DNA from: Pantoea vagans
Lineage (GTDB): Bacteria; Pseudomonadota; Gammaproteobacteria; Enterobacterales; Enterobacteriaceae
Length of the DNA: 64,000 nt
Direction: 5' to 3'
Assembly: GCF_004792415.1 (NCBI RefSeq)
Contig: NZ_CP038853.1
Location: 2,046,001 to 2,110,000, forward strand
A program made the position numbers and the translations under genes. The notes under the pieces are model-generated. The model saw only the letters and a program-made list of their open reading frames with translations, did no database searches and was not told the origin of the DNA. Shown here in pieces: positions 1-9,201 of this stretch (position 1 is the first letter of the stretch; each line of letters begins with the position of its first letter).

Positions 1-1
1 C

Positions 2-712
2 TTTGCGCCGACCTCATCCCCGCAGCTGCTGGAAAAAGTGCAGCAGCTGCGTCAGGCGTTCCCGGATACCTGGCTGCACACCCATCTCAGCGAAAACCCG
101 CAGGAGGTTGCCTGGGTGAAAGAACTGTTCCCGGAGCGCGAGGGTTATCTGGATGTTTATCATCATCACCAGCTGACCGGTCGCCGCAGCGTCTTTGCGC
201 ACTGCCTGCATCTGGAAGAGCAGGAGTGGCAGTGTCTGCACGATACCGATTCCTCCATTGCCTTCTGTCCCACCTCAAACCTGTTCCTCGGCAGCGGCCT
301 GTTTAACATCAAACGCAGCTGGCAGCAGGGCGTGAAAGTGGGGATCGGCACCGATGTCGGCGCAGGCACCACCTTTAACATGCTGCAGACCCTGGGCGAA
401 GCCTACAAAGTCGGCCAGCTACAGCACTACCGGCTCAGCGCCGCCGAAGCCTTTTATCACGCCACGCTGGGCGGGGCGCGTGCGCTGGATCTCGACCATG
501 AAATCGGTAATTTCAGCGTTGGCAAAGAGGCGGACTTTGTGGTGCTCGATCCGGCGGTCTCTGCGCTGCAGCAACTCCGCATCGGCAACAGCAAAGATAT
601 CTGGGAAAAGCTGTTCGTATTAATGACGCTGGGCGACGACCGCAACATTGCCCAGACCTGGGTCGGCGGTCGTCCGGTCTGGCAGCGCGATGCACAGGAG
701 CAAGCCGCATGA
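2..712 (+). CDS. guaD: Guanine deaminase, 5'-truncated by window edge
   Basis: Hydrolyses guanine to xanthine and ammonia in the cytoplasm, feeding the xanthine dehydrogenase encoded next. The reading frame is open from base 2 with no start, so the N-terminal half (including the first HxH metal motif expected of the amidohydrolase family) lies outside the window. Visible family features are the FAPTSSPQLL segment, the metal-ligand histidines in HTHLSE and FAHCLHL, and the metal aspartate in GIGTDVGAGTTFNML. A GTG at 38 is internal, not a start. The stop overlaps the xdhA ATG by four bases (ATGA), so the two are translationally coupled in a guaD-xdhABC operon whose promoter is upstream of the window. 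Confidence 0.93.
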   Translation, partial: FAPTSSPQLLEKVQQLRQAFPDTWLHTHLSENPQEVAWVKELFPEREGYLDVYHHHQLTGRRSVFAHCLHLEEQEWQCLHDTDSSIAFCPTSNLFLGSGLFNIKRSWQQGVKVGIGTDVGAGTTFNMLQTLGEAYKVGQLQHYRLSAAEAFYHATLGGARALDLDHEIGNFSVGKEADFVVLDPAVSALQQLRIGNSKDIWEKLFVLMTLGDDRNIAQTWVGGRPVWQRDAQEQAA

Positions 713-2151
713 TCCAGTTTCTGTTAAACAATCAGCTGGTCAGCGAAGACGCGCTCGACCCGAATCTTACCGTGCTTAACTATCTGCGCACCCGTCAGCA
801 TCGGCCTGGCACCAAAGAGGGCTGTGCCTCCGGCGACTGCGGTGCCTGCAGCGTCACGCTGGGCAAAGCTGTTGAGGGAGAGATGCAGTATGAAACGGTC
901 AACAGCTGCCTGACGCTGGTCTCCGCCTTACAGGGCAAGCAGCTGATCACGGTTGAGGATCTGCGTCACGGTCGCGCACTGCATCCGGCGCAGCAGGCGA
1001 TGGTTGACTGCCACGGTTCACAATGCGGGTTCTGTACGCCAGGCTTTGTGATGTCGCTGTTCAGCCTGCAAAAAAAGGCAGCGGGCTGGGATCGGCATCA
1101 GGCGGAAACCGCACTGGCGGGCAATCTCTGCCGCTGCACCGGCTACCGGCCAATCATGGCTGCCGCTGAACAGCTCTGCTCGCAGCCGGTCAATGATCAG
1201 TTCGATCACAGTGCTGCCAGCACCGTACAGCGGCTCGAGGCGCTGGCCACCCCGGAAATGCAGGAAATAGGCGATAAGGGTCATCGCTGTTTTCTGCCCA
1301 AAACCCCGTCTCAGCTGGCGGCAATCTATCAGGCGCATCCCGACGCGAAGCTGATTGCGGGTGGCACCGATCTCAGCCTGCAGATCACCCAGCAGCATAA
1401 AAAAATACCGCTGCTGATTGCACTGGAGCAGGTTGCTGCGCTCAAAGTCTGCAGCGAATTTGATGACCACTACCTGCTGGGTGCAGGCGCCTCGCTGCAG
1501 CAGGTCAGCGAGTTTCTTGACAGCCGCATTCCCGGCGTCAGTGAAATGCTGCAGCGCTTTGCTTCACTGCAAATCCGTTTACAGGGGACACTCGGCGGCA
1601 ACATCGGTAACGCTTCTCCTATAGGCGATGCTTCGCCGGTGCTGCTGGCCCTCAATTCCAGCTTGCTGCTGCAGCGCGGTGAGCAGCAGCGCAGCCTGCC
1701 GCTTGACCAGTTCTTTACCGGCTATCGCCAGACGCAGCTGGAAAAAGGGGAGTTTATCCGCGCCATTCGTATCGATAAAGTGACAGTGTCACCTGATTTT
1801 GTCGCATGGAAAGTTTCAAAGCGGCTGGATGATGATATCTCTGCCGTGTTCGCTGCCTTTAACCTGCAAATGGAACAGGGCATTGTCAGTTCCGCCCGTA
1901 TCGCCTTTGGCGGCATGGCAGCCACACCGCAACGCGCCCGGCACTGTGAAGCGGCGCTGGCCGGTCAGCCGCTGAATGCCGTGACGGTGTCACGGGCAGC
2001 CGCTGCGCTGGCTGAAGATTTCCAGCCGCTTTCTGATTTCCGCGCCAGCAGTGACTACCGCCTTCAGGTGGCACGCAACATGCTTCGCCGCTACTGGCAT
2101 CGCCATAACGGCGAAATAACCTGTCTTGAGGTCTCCCGCTATGTCTCATAA
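709..2151 (+). CDS. xdhA: Xanthine dehydrogenase small subunit (2Fe-2S / FAD)
   Basis: Electron-transfer subunit of xanthine dehydrogenase: two [2Fe-2S] clusters and FAD carry electrons from the molybdenum site of XdhB to NAD+. The 480 residues show a plant-ferredoxin-type cluster (C39, C44, C47 and the Cys in NSCLTL), a second cluster domain with QCGFCTPG and NLCRCTGYRP near residues 105-145, then an FAD-binding domain with AGGTDLSLQ and LGGNIGNASPIGD. Starts at the ATG inside the guaD stop; its own stop lies ten bases beyond the xdhB ATG. Gene order and overlaps say the subunits are made together. Length fits the two-subunit enterobacterial and pseudomonad enzymes. Confidence 0.95.
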   Translation: MIQFLLNNQLVSEDALDPNLTVLNYLRTRQHRPGTKEGCASGDCGACSVTLGKAVEGEMQYETVNSCLTLVSALQGKQLITVEDLRHGRALHPAQQAMVDCHGSQCGFCTPGFVMSLFSLQKKAAGWDRHQAETALAGNLCRCTGYRPIMAAAEQLCSQPVNDQFDHSAASTVQRLEALATPEMQEIGDKGHRCFLPKTPSQLAAIYQAHPDAKLIAGGTDLSLQITQQHKKIPLLIALEQVAALKVCSEFDDHYLLGAGASLQQVSEFLDSRIPGVSEMLQRFASLQIRLQGTLGGNIGNASPIGDASPVLLALNSSLLLQRGEQQRSLPLDQFFTGYRQTQLEKGEFIRAIRIDKVTVSPDFVAWKVSKRLDDDISAVFAAFNLQMEQGIVSSARIAFGGMAATPQRARHCEAALAGQPLNAVTVSRAAAALAEDFQPLSDFRASSDYRLQVARNMLRRYWHRHNGEITCLEVSRYVS

Positions 2152-4507
2152 CCGTCCTGAACTCAACGAAGAGGTGATTAAGGCGCAGTATGCCGCGGAT
2201 TTACAGAGCGGCGTGGGTCACAGTCACCGTCATGAGAGCGCGGAAAAACATGTCTCCGGCGAGGCGCGTTTTATCGACGACAAGCCTGAACTGCCGGGTC
2301 TGCTGCACCTCTGTCCGCGCCTGAGTGAACATGCGCATGCGCGCATCCTGCGCATAGATGTGCAGCCCTGTTATGCCGTGCCTGGCGTTGTCAGCGTCTT
2401 AACCTGGCAGGATGTGCCGGGCATTAATGATGTTGGCCCGCTGGAGCCGGGCGATCCGCTGCTGGCCCATGACAAGGTGGAGTATCTGGGGCAGATCGTG
2501 ATCGCCGTGGCGGCGGAATCGCCGGACGCTGCACGTCTTGGCGCAGCCGCGGCGGTGATTGAGTATGAGGTGCTGGAACCGCTGCTGGATGTGGAGCAGG
2601 CGCTGGCGCAGGGCAGCTTTGTGCAGGAACCGCACATCCATCAGCGCGGTGACGTGGACGCGGCACTGGCGCGTGCGCCGCATCGGGTCAGCGGATCGTT
2701 TCATATCGGCGGGCAGGAGCATTTCTATCTGGAAACCCAGACGGCGATGGTCATTCCTGGAGAAGATCAGCAGTTGCAGGTTTTCTCCTCGACTCAGAAC
2801 CCCACCGAAGTGCAGAAGCTGGTGGCGGAAGTGATGGGCATCAGCCTGAATCTGGTGACCATCGATATGCGCCGGATGGGCGGCGGCTTTGGCGGCAAAG
2901 AGACGCAGGCAGCGGGTGTTGCCTGCCTCTGCTCTATCGTGGCGCGCCAGACCGGGCGGGCGGCGAAGATGCGACTTTCACGCCGCGACGATATGCGCGT
3001 GACCGGCAAACGGCATCCATTCTTTGTGCGCTACGACGCAGGCGTGGAAGAGGACGGGCGTCTGTGCGGCATCAAAATCGATCTGGCCGGTAACTGCGGC
3101 TATTCGCTGGATCTGAGTGGATCCATTGTCGATCGTGCCATGTTCCACGCCGATAACGCTTATTACCTCGGCGATGCGCGGGTAACCGGCTACCGCTGCC
3201 GCACCAACACGGCCTCGAACACCGCCTATCGCGGTTTTGGCGGGCCGCAGGGCATGGTGGCGATTGAACAGATCATGGATCATATCGCCCGAGACCGTGG
3301 ACTGGATCCGCTGGCGCTGCGCAAGCGCAACTATTACGGCAAGCAGGATCGCAACATCACCCATTACCACCAGCAGGTAGAGGACAATCTGCTGGATGAG
3401 ATCACTGAACAGCTGGAGCTGAGCAGCGACTATCAGACGCGCCGCGCGGAAATCACAGCGTTTAACGCCCGCAGTCCGCTGCTGAAACGCGGTCTGGCGC
3501 TGACGCCGGTGAAATTCGGCATCTCCTTTACCTCCAGCTTCCTCAATCAGGCGGGCGCGCTGATCCTGATCTACACCGATGGCACGGTGCAGCTTAACCA
3601 CGGCGGCACCGAAATGGGCCAGGGCCTCAACACCAAGGTGATTCAGATTGTCGCCGAAGTGCTCCAGATTGAGACCGATAAAATCCAGATCACCCCCACC
3701 GACACCGGCAAAGTGCCCAACACCTCGCCGACGGCGGCCTCCAGCGGCGCTGATCTCAACGGTAAAGCGGCGCAGAATGCCGCGGAAATCCTGCGCGACC
3801 GCATGACCGCCATGCTCTGTAAGCTGCATCAGTGCGATGCGTCAGCGGTGAGCTTCCGCAACGGCGTGGTGCGCGCTGGTGAAAAGCATTACACCTTTGC
3901 CGAGGTAGCGAAGCTGGCCTGGCTCAATCAGGTGCCGCTCTCCGCCACCGGCTACTATCGCGTGCCGGGCATTCATTATGACAGGCTGGCCGGGCGCGGT
4001 ACCCCGTTCTATTACTACGCCTTCGGGGCAGCCTGCTGCGAGGTGGTGATCGATACCTTAACCGGCGAATCCCGCCTGCTACGTGCCGATATCCTGCATG
4101 ACGTCGGCGCCTCGCTGAACCCGGCTATCGATATCGGCCAGGTTGAAGGGGGCTTTGTCCAGGGCGTCGGCTGGCTCACCTGCGAAGAGCTGGTGTGGAG
4201 TGATAAAGGACAGCTGCTGACCGATGGTCCGGCGAGCTACAAAATTCCTGCCATCAGCGATGTCCCGGCTGATCTGCGGGTGACGCTGGTGGAAAACCGC
4301 AAAAATCCCAAAGACACGGTGTTCCACTCCAAGGCCGTGGGCGAACCGCCGTTTATGTTAGGGATAGCCGCCTGGTGCGCACTGCAGGATGCGGTCGCCA
4401 GCGTTAACGATTACCGTCAGCACCCGGGGCTGGATGCGCCTGCTACGCCGGAGCGGATCTTCTGGGGCGTACAGCGCCTGACGGGAGCCATTGATGATCT
4501 ATCATGA
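2141..4507 (+). CDS. xdhB: Xanthine dehydrogenase large molybdopterin subunit
   Basis: Catalytic subunit, oxidising hypoxanthine and xanthine to urate at a molybdenum cofactor. About 788 residues with the family signatures RRMGGGFGGKE, TAYRGFGGPQG and, near the C terminus, AVGEPPFML, whose Glu (about residue 735) matches the catalytic glutamate of the family. I chose the ATG at 2141, preceded by a GAGG about nine bases upstream, over an in-frame TTG at 2126. It overlaps xdhA by 11 bases and its stop lies inside xdhC. No missing motif was noticed, so the enzyme looks intact. Confidence 0.95.
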   Translation: MSHNRPELNEEVIKAQYAADLQSGVGHSHRHESAEKHVSGEARFIDDKPELPGLLHLCPRLSEHAHARILRIDVQPCYAVPGVVSVLTWQDVPGINDVGPLEPGDPLLAHDKVEYLGQIVIAVAAESPDAARLGAAAAVIEYEVLEPLLDVEQALAQGSFVQEPHIHQRGDVDAALARAPHRVSGSFHIGGQEHFYLETQTAMVIPGEDQQLQVFSSTQNPTEVQKLVAEVMGISLNLVTIDMRRMGGGFGGKETQAAGVACLCSIVARQTGRAAKMRLSRRDDMRVTGKRHPFFVRYDAGVEEDGRLCGIKIDLAGNCGYSLDLSGSIVDRAMFHADNAYYLGDARVTGYRCRTNTASNTAYRGFGGPQGMVAIEQIMDHIARDRGLDPLALRKRNYYGKQDRNITHYHQQVEDNLLDEITEQLELSSDYQTRRAEITAFNARSPLLKRGLALTPVKFGISFTSSFLNQAGALILIYTDGTVQLNHGGTEMGQGLNTKVIQIVAEVLQIETDKIQITPTDTGKVPNTSPTAASSGADLNGKAAQNAAEILRDRMTAMLCKLHQCDASAVSFRNGVVRAGEKHYTFAEVAKLAWLNQVPLSATGYYRVPGIHYDRLAGRGTPFYYYAFGAACCEVVIDTLTGESRLLRADILHDVGASLNPAIDIGQVEGGFVQGVGWLTCEELVWSDKGQLLTDGPASYKIPAISDVPADLRVTLVENRKNPKDTVFHSKAVGEPPFMLGIAAWCALQDAVASVNDYRQHPGLDAPATPERIFWGVQRLTGAIDDLS

Positions 4508-5270
4508 CTGGATCGGCGTGCTGCATCAGCTGCGTGAAAAACGCCAGAGCTGCGTATTAATTACCGTGCTCAGCGAGCAGGGTTCGGTGCCACGTGATAG
4601 CGGCAGCAAAATGGTTGTCACGCAGCAGGAGAGCTTTCTCACGATCGGTGGCGGTCATCTGGAGTTTGCGTGCATTGCTCAGGCCAGATCAATGCTGCAA
4701 AGTGGAGCAACTGCGCCACACACCGAGGATTACAGTCTCGGCGCGCGGCTCGGACAGTGCTGTGGCGGCAAAACCACGCTGCTGTTTGAGCCGCTACTAC
4801 AGGCGCAGCCGGAAATCTATCTGTTTGGCGCGGGCCATGTCGGACAGGCGCTGGTGAATCTGCTGGCGACGTTACCCTGTCACATAAAATGGATCGACAG
4901 TCGTCCGGATCAGTTCAGCCACGTTCCGGCTGGCGTGGTCACACTGCAGCCGGACGACCCGCTCGACTGTGTGGCCCAGGCACCTGCGGGCAGTTACTTC
5001 ATCATTATGACCCATCATCATCCGCTCGACTTTGAACTGTGCGAAGCGGTGCTGAAACGCGGCGACTTTCGCTATGCCGGCGTCATCGGTTCCGCGACGA
5101 AAAATCAGCGTTTCCGCTACCGGCTGGCGGGCAAAGGTGTGGCCAGCGAGCCGCTGGCGCGCCTGCGCTGTCCGATTGGCCTGCCGGACGTTAAAGGCAA
5201 GCTGCCCGCCGAGATTGCGGTGGCCATTGCCGGTGAGATCATCAGCGTGTATCAGCAGCAAATCGCCTGA
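4494..5270 (+). CDS. xdhC: XdhC molybdenum-cofactor insertion chaperone
   Basis: Binds sulfurated molybdenum cofactor and delivers it to XdhB; not part of the mature enzyme. The 258-residue protein carries the XdhC/CoxI pattern: an N-terminal domain with GSVPRDSGSKMVV and the GQCCGG motif (near residues 86-91), then a Rossmann-like C-terminal domain with YLFGAGHVGQAL and YAGVIGSATKNQRFR. The ATG at 4494 follows GGGAG by about six bases and is preferred to the TTG three bases earlier. It overlaps the end of xdhB and closes the operon. The 60 bases to dcp hold no clear terminator. Confidence 0.94.
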   Translation: MIYHDWIGVLHQLREKRQSCVLITVLSEQGSVPRDSGSKMVVTQQESFLTIGGGHLEFACIAQARSMLQSGATAPHTEDYSLGARLGQCCGGKTTLLFEPLLQAQPEIYLFGAGHVGQALVNLLATLPCHIKWIDSRPDQFSHVPAGVVTLQPDDPLDCVAQAPAGSYFIIMTHHHPLDFELCEAVLKRGDFRYAGVIGSATKNQRFRYRLAGKGVASEPLARLRCPIGLPDVKGKLPAEIAVAIAGEIISVYQQQIA

Positions 5271-5330
5271 GTTGCGCTTTCGCGGCAACCTGTCAGGATA
5301 AGACTTTGCGATGCCCATCAGGAGCGAACC

Positions 5331-7373
5331 ATGAACGCCCGTCAGAATCCCTTCTTTAGCGTCAGCACACTGCCTTACCAGGCGCCTCCCTTTGACCAGA
5401 TTGAGGAGCAGGATTTCCTGCCCGCGCTGCAGGCGGGCATTGAGGAGAAGCGTCAGGACGTTGAGGCGATCGCCCTGAACAGCGAAGCGCCCACCTTTCT
5501 CAACACCTTTGAGGCGCTGGAGAAGAGCGGACAGCTCCTCAATCGGGTGAATCTGGTCTTCAGCGCCATGACTTCGGCCCATACCAGCCCTTATCTGCAG
5601 CAGGTAGATGAGGAGATTGCGCCGCAGCTTACTGCGCTCAACGACGACATCATGCTGAACCGTCCGCTGTTTTCACGGCTCGATGCGGTTTATCTGCAGC
5701 GCGCCAAACTGGATGCCGAATCAAAACGGCTGGTTGAGGTGATCTGGCAGCGTTTCCAGCTGGCGGGCGCCAATCTCCCGGAGGCGCAGAAGCAACAGCT
5801 TAAAGCCCTGAATCAGGAAGCGGCGCGCCTCAGTACCCGTTTCACCAATAAACTGCTGGCCGCCACCAAAGCGGGCGGACTGGTCGTTAATGATCTGCAG
5901 CAGCTGGCGGGACTGTCACCGGCCGACCTGGCGGTGGCCCAGGCGGAAGCGCAGGCGCGCGGACTGGAAAAAAGCTGGCTGCTGGTGTTGCAGAATACCA
6001 CGCAACAACCGGCGCTGCAGAGCCTGGCCGATCGCGCAACCCGGGAAGCGCTGTATAAAGCGGGCGTGACGCGCACGGAAAAAGGCGATGAGAACGATAC
6101 CCGTGAGCTGGTATTACGGCTGGCGCAGGTCAGGGCGGAGCAGGCCCGGCTGCTGGGTTTTACCAGCTATGCCGAGTGGAAGCTGCAGGATCAGATGGCG
6201 AAAACCCCCGATGCGGCGCTGGCCTTTATGCGCAACATCGTGCCCGCCGCGCGCGCCCGTGCGGAACGTGAAGCGGCGGCCATTCAGCAGACCATCGATC
6301 AGCAGCAGGGCGATTTTACTCTGCAGGCATGGGACTGGCGTTTTTATGCCGAACAGGTACGGCGTGCCCGCTACGATCTCGATGAGAGCCAGATTAAGCC
6401 TTACTTTGAGCTGAATTCGGTGCTGCAGAATGGGGTCTTCTGGGCGGCGACGCAGCTCTATGGCATCCGTTTTACCGCGCGACAGGATCTGCCGGTTTAT
6501 CATCCTGACGTGCAAGTGTATGAGATTTTCGATGCCGACGACACGCCGCTGGCGCTGTTCTATACCGACTTCTTCAAACGCGACAGTAAAGGCGGCGGTG
6601 CCTGGATGAGTAACTTCGTCAACCAGTCAACGCTGCTCGACAGCAAACCGGTGATCTACAACGTCTGTAACTACACCAAACCGCCCGCCGGGGAATCGGC
6701 GCTGCTGAGCTGGGACGACGTCATCACGATGTTTCATGAGTTCGGCCACACGCTGCACGGCCTGTTTGCCAGCCAGCGCTACCCAAGCCTGTCGGGCACG
6801 GAAACCCCGCGCGATTTCGTTGAGTTTCCTTCGCAGATCAATGAGCACTGGGCCAGCGAGCCCGCGGTGTTCCTCAATTACGCCCGCCACTATCAGACTC
6901 AGGCGTTAATGCCTGCTGAGCTGCATGACAAGATCGTCCGGGCCGCGACGTTCAACAAAGGCTATGAGATGAGCGAGCTGCTGTCTGCCGCGCTGCTGGA
7001 CCTGCACTGGCACAGCCTTAACCGTGATGCCGCGCCGCAAAGCGTGGAAGGGTTTGAGCAGCAGGCGTTGCAGAGCGACAATATGGCGCTGACGGCGGTG
7101 CCGCCGCGCTATCGGTCCAGCTATTTTCAGCACATCTGGGGTGGAGGCTATGCCGCAGGGTATTACGCCTATATCTGGACGCAGATGCTCGCCGACGATG
7201 GCTATCAGTGGTTTGCGGAGCATGGCGGACTGACGCGTGAGAACGGTGACATCTTCCGGCAGAAGATTCTGTCGCGCGGCAACAGCAGCGATCTCAAAGC
7301 GCTGTATGAAAGCTGGCGGGGCGCAGCGCCTCAGCTGGAGCCGATGCTGAAGAATCGCGGTCTGGCGGATTAA
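5331..7373 (+). CDS. dcp: Dipeptidyl carboxypeptidase (M3 metallopeptidase)
   Basis: Zinc peptidase that removes C-terminal dipeptides from oligopeptides, mainly in the cytoplasm. The 680-residue chain has no signal peptide and carries the M3 zinc motif HEFGH at residues 469-473 (ligands H469 and H473, catalytic E470), followed by the downstream segment GTETPRDFVEFPSQ that supplies the third ligand Glu in M3 enzymes. Length and the C-terminal YYAYIWTQMLADD region fit Dcp rather than the shorter PepF-type enzymes. ATG at 5331 with CAGGAG nine bases upstream. Dcp versus oligopeptidase A (PrlC) cannot be separated with certainty by eye, though Dcp is favoured. Confidence 0.88.
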   Translation: MNARQNPFFSVSTLPYQAPPFDQIEEQDFLPALQAGIEEKRQDVEAIALNSEAPTFLNTFEALEKSGQLLNRVNLVFSAMTSAHTSPYLQQVDEEIAPQLTALNDDIMLNRPLFSRLDAVYLQRAKLDAESKRLVEVIWQRFQLAGANLPEAQKQQLKALNQEAARLSTRFTNKLLAATKAGGLVVNDLQQLAGLSPADLAVAQAEAQARGLEKSWLLVLQNTTQQPALQSLADRATREALYKAGVTRTEKGDENDTRELVLRLAQVRAEQARLLGFTSYAEWKLQDQMAKTPDAALAFMRNIVPAARARAEREAAAIQQTIDQQQGDFTLQAWDWRFYAEQVRRARYDLDESQIKPYFELNSVLQNGVFWAATQLYGIRFTARQDLPVYHPDVQVYEIFDADDTPLALFYTDFFKRDSKGGGAWMSNFVNQSTLLDSKPVIYNVCNYTKPPAGESALLSWDDVITMFHEFGHTLHGLFASQRYPSLSGTETPRDFVEFPSQINEHWASEPAVFLNYARHYQTQALMPAELHDKIVRAATFNKGYEMSELLSAALLDLHWHSLNRDAAPQSVEGFEQQALQSDNMALTAVPPRYRSSYFQHIWGGGYAAGYYAYIWTQMLADDGYQWFAEHGGLTRENGDIFRQKILSRGNSSDLKALYESWRGAAPQLEPMLKNRGLAD

Positions 7374-7381
7374 TAATAAAA

Positions 7382-7411
7382 GGGCTGTCGCGGTGACAGC
7401 CCCTGTTTTTC
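7382..7411. terminator. Intrinsic terminator between dcp and hpxO
   Basis: Stem gggctgtc/gacagccc with a five-base loop followed by five T on the plus strand, and flanked by four A on the other side. It ends dcp and may also serve the convergent hpxO, whose stop is at 7416. Confidence 0.8.
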
Positions 7412-7415
7412 TGGA

Positions 7416-8573
7416 TTAGCCCAGCGGGCCGCCTTCAATGGTTTCGCACATTCCGGCCAGCACCCGCTCACCGGTTTCGTTTTTCAATGACTGATACCAT
7501 TCCGCCGTAACCGCCGGGTCGCGCGCATGGGTCACATCACAGCGTTTACGCGCTTTCAGCACCAGATCTTTTACCCGCTCAACCCGTCGTGCCTGATAGC
7601 GCAGCAGGGCATCTTCGATGCCCAGCGAATGCGAAGCCAGCGTCGTGGCCAGCACCACGGCATCTTCCATCGCCGCACAGCCACCCTGACCAATATCAGG
7701 CGTGGTGCTGTGGGCGGCATCGCCAAGCAGCGCTACGCGCCCTTTGACAAAGCGGCTGAACGGTTCGATGTCGTGGATCTCAACCCGATTGGTGGTGTCG
7801 GGATGAATTGCCGCAATCAGTTGCTGCACCGGCTCCGCCCAGCCCTGGAAGTAGCCAGTTAAGTCCGCTTTCACGGTGCTGCGATCCTGCGGCAGTCCCT
7901 TCGGCAGCGGCACATCAAAGAAGAAGTAGAACCGATTGCCGCTGACCGGCATCAGTGAAACTCGCTTGCCGTCACCGACAAACGTGGTCCACTGATCGGC
8001 GGGCGCAATGCGCTCATCAATGGTAACCAGACCGTTCCAGTTAACGTAACCGGCATAACGTCGTTCCAGCTTCTCTTCCAGCACATAGTCGCGGACGACG
8101 GAATGAGTGCCATCGGCGGCAATCAGAAAATCGCCGTGCGCCTGACTGTTGTCAGAGAAGGTTGCGATAACGCCATTTTCAGTCTGTTCGACCTGGATCA
8201 CGCGCTTGCCAAACTGCACCCGTTCACGTCCGAAGGTGTCAATCAGCATCGCCTGCAGTTCTGCCCGCGCCACAGGACAGGGATATTCGCCCACCTGCTG
8301 CACCAGCGGTGCCATGCTGAAGCGGGTCAGAGGTGTACCTGTTGCGCCATCGTGATAGGCCATATAGGCCATATTGCCGCCCAGCTCACGCAGCGCGGTT
8401 TTCATTCCCAGCGCATTCAGGCATTTAACGCCGTTGGGCCAGATGGAAATGGCCGCGCCGACGGGCTTCATTTCCTGAACGGCTTCAAAGACCTCAACGT
8501 CGATTCCGGCTTTCTCCAGCGCAATCGCGCTGCTCATTCCACCAATACCGCCACCAATTACGATTGCTTTCAT
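7416..8573 (-). CDS. hpxO: FAD-dependent urate hydroxylase
   Basis: NADH- and FAD-dependent monooxygenase turning urate into 5-hydroxyisourate, a non-homologous replacement for uricase first described in the Klebsiella hpx genes. The 385 residues match the family along the whole length: Rossmann GGGIGGMSSAIALEKAG at residues 7-23, PVGAAISIWPNGVKC, the hallmark GYVNWNGLV and DQWTTFVGDGKRVSLMPV, and GDAAHSTTPDIGQGGCA near residue 285 for the FAD pyrophosphate. ATG at 8573 has AAGGAG just upstream. It stands convergent to dcp and 2 kb from xdhABC, whose product urate is its substrate. Close relatives include other aromatic hydroxylases, but these motifs make HpxO the best call. Confidence 0.93.
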   Translation of the reverse strand: MKAIVIGGGIGGMSSAIALEKAGIDVEVFEAVQEMKPVGAAISIWPNGVKCLNALGMKTALRELGGNMAYMAYHDGATGTPLTRFSMAPLVQQVGEYPCPVARAELQAMLIDTFGRERVQFGKRVIQVEQTENGVIATFSDNSQAHGDFLIAADGTHSVVRDYVLEEKLERRYAGYVNWNGLVTIDERIAPADQWTTFVGDGKRVSLMPVSGNRFYFFFDVPLPKGLPQDRSTVKADLTGYFQGWAEPVQQLIAAIHPDTTNRVEIHDIEPFSRFVKGRVALLGDAAHSTTPDIGQGGCAAMEDAVVLATTLASHSLGIEDALLRYQARRVERVKDLVLKARKRCDVTHARDPAVTAEWYQSLKNETGERVLAGMCETIEGGPLG

Positions 8574-9201
8574 AATGCTCTCCTTTCTGCATAAAGAGAC
8601 TCCTGCAACTTTTGTACCAGCAACATGGCTAAGCGTGATGTAATTATAAAATTCAATAAAAACAGTTAATTATGAGTATTTCAGTGGAGTGAGGCGAGCA
8701 TAGCCTTTCTGACGCGATGCACTTAAATGTCGCAAATCAGGGCGCAATAAGAGTGCAAATGTGAGCGGGCTGCATCTTTTGTTTCATCATTTGCTTTATT
8801 ATTGCTGCCAGGTTTCCGGAATACTTATCAGCCAGTAAGAACCGGCCTCCCGTTATCCCGCGCGGTTAATTACTTTAAAAGTTATGAACTATTAAGTCGC
8901 TTCGCTTTGATAGCATTGCTGACAAATAATTAAACATAGACATAACAACTGGCGTGAATATTGCCCGAAAGATTCTCATTTTATTCAACAATGAGTTAGG
9001 GTGACACAATTAAACACACCTGTTAATAAAAAACGCAGATTCATAATCAGACGCAACTGTGACCGTTTTATCACCGGTCGAAATCATTAGTAAAACTGTG
9101 CAAGCCGCAGCAGAAAAGGCTTTTAGGATATTGCTCAAACGTATCAGCCGCGATCGCGTGATATAGATCACTCTGGACATAAAGGACTCTGGAAGACGAT
9201 C
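8574..9201. other. Long AT-rich divergent intergenic region
   Basis: About 630 bases between divergent hpxO and the glycosyltransferase, much AT-richer than the flanking genes. On the minus strand a TATAAT lies at 8643-8648 with a weak TTAACT about 15 bases upstream, a possible hpxO promoter. The right end holds the CRP-like palindrome at 9157-9172. No convincing gene or RNA was found on either strand. Confidence 0.6.
9157..9172. promoter_or_regulatory. CRP-like palindrome upstream of glycosyltransferase
   Basis: GTGA-TATAGA-TCAC within cGTGA-N6-TCACt, matching four of five bases in each CRP half-site (TGTGA-N6-TCACA). It ends 30 bases before the glycosyltransferase ATG, so if it is bound it may act as a repressor or sit near the core promoter. 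Confidence 0.45.
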
